Assembly (NCBI GenBank): GCA_965221105.1
Contig: OZ244871.1
Location: 1,364,001-1,428,000, forward strand
Length of the DNA: 64,000 nucleotides
Direction of reading: 5' to 3'
Source of the DNA: GM7GCV1 sp965221105
Lineage (GTDB): Bacteria > Pseudomonadota > Gammaproteobacteria > Pseudomonadales > GM7GCV1
The notes under the pieces were generated by a model that saw nothing but the letters and a program-made list of their open reading frames with translations, did not search any database and was not told the origin of the DNA. Shown in pieces: positions 63,375-64,000 of the stretch. The stretch's first letter is position 1; every line of letters starts with the position of its first letter. The position numbers and the translations under genes were made by a program.

Positions 63375-64000
63375 AAGTCCCGATCGCCTGCTTTCGGGCC
63401 AACCCTGGGGGTACCCGCTGCCGCTTTAGTCCAACTCGTGCTCATGGCGTATAGCCTACCGAAAGTTTACGGCCATGTCATTATCCCGTTCCGAAATCAC
63501 GCACGCTTCTTAAAAAGACACCGGAACCAGTCGAGGGGAAGTCTGCTTCTGATGTTCGCGAAAGACGAGTTCTGCGCGTCTCCGCCTCGCCGTATTGTCC
63601 GTCGAAAACTGCCGTCGCCACTGAATCCAAAGCAGTGAGTTAATGAGTGTATGGCTTTGACTTCCTGATATCGATCTCTTCAACTCTGTGAATCGAACTA
63701 TTGACCCAACATTTTCCCCAGCTGGTCTCTGCCCATAAAAAACCTCCATCGATTCGCACACCATCAGCTTCCAGCACTTGCCCGGCATCAACTAATGCGG
63801 TTGCCTCGAAGGAGGAGAAAAAAGTCGTGGGCCCGATCAAAGGCGCAGCGGATCCGTGTCCTGTGGTCATGAGCAAGCGTCTTGCCGGGCGCTTCAGCCA
63901 GGCGCCCCGCACTACTGAGCACTAAGGGGCGGCTGGCCAGGGCTTCAGAGTGCTTGTCCAGAAATGCCTGACGCACGCACAGGTCCCAACAGTTGCAGAT
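63375..64000. other. Right-edge region without a confident gene
   Basis: About 626 bases. Two overlapping - frames (63640-63912 and 63788-63976) contain protein-like stretches (KHSEALASRPLVLSSAGRLAE; FSSFEATALVDAGQVLEADG) that could be one frameshifted gene or the start of something cut by the window edge. I do not recognise it. The promoter of the Tat-binding-protein operon should lie near 63,380-63,500. Confidence 0.3.

Noticed and set aside
1..64000. tRNA genes, rRNA genes and CRISPR arrays
   Set aside because: No T-loop-type GGTTCGAATCC strings with matching acceptor stems, no rRNA-like blocks and no regularly spaced repeat-spacer array were noticed by eye; a tRNAscan or CRISPR search could still find something missed.

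Overview
The window looks like a chromosomal segment of a gammaproteobacterium, probably a marine or oligotrophic heterotroph. The evidence is an RpoH closely resembling the Pseudomonas type, a GshA of the enterobacterial/pseudomonad type beside DsbB, a sucA-sucB-lpd order, a membrane pyrophosphatase, and a large TonB receptor paired with a TPR-sulfotransferase. Composition is mostly mid-50s % GC by eye. A clearly GC-richer block covers dxs-ispA-xseB (about 24.6-27.8 kb). No rRNA, tRNA or CRISPR array was seen.

Layout. 1-8.2 kb is housekeeping: the N-terminal half of glutamate synthase (gltB, running off the left edge) with a promoter and an early leader hairpin, a cysteine-synthase-like enzyme, an RsmC/RlmG-type methyltransferase, then rpoH, a DUF423 membrane protein, trmB and a lipoprotein FKBP isomerase. 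8.2-10.9 kb is accessory: decayed sequence, a perfect 28-bp palindrome, an AAA-ATPase/PD-(D/E)XK gene and a 23-bp-periodic repeat. 10.9-28.8 kb returns to core metabolism: dsbB, gshA, sucAB-lpd, alr, an orphan sdhCD pair lacking both usual haem ligands, an Sfp-type phosphopantetheinyl transferase, hppA, dxs, ispA, xseB and an HNH nuclease. 28.9-39.9 kb mixes transporters (SLC13/DASS carrier, RND pump with adaptor) with an alkyltransferase-like protein, a frameshifted methyltransferase, relics of three insertion-sequence families (IS200/IS605 tnpB, IS630, ISNCY/IS1202) and an Xre-RES toxin-antitoxin pair bracketed by two copies of a palindromic repeat. 40.2-51.1 kb holds the TPR-sulfotransferase/TonB receptor pair, a GYD protein and a four-gene polyamine-type ABC importer.

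51.7-63.4 kb is the most unusual part. An ammonium transporter and a STAS anti-anti-sigma protein on the + strand converge on a - strand array. That array reads, in transcription order: Tat-exported binding protein, HAMP receptor without an output domain, OFA-type MFS carrier, REC-PP2C response regulator, second binding protein, TorS-like histidine kinase, outer-membrane porin, RsbW-like kinase. All parts of a partner-switching cascade are present (kinase, phosphatase under two-component control, STAS switch), but there is no sigma factor and no ABC permease for the two binding proteins. I infer a periplasmic ligand sensor that feeds a STAS switch, perhaps controlling uptake of a carboxylate and/or nitrogen compound. 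This is the best candidate for an undescribed system.
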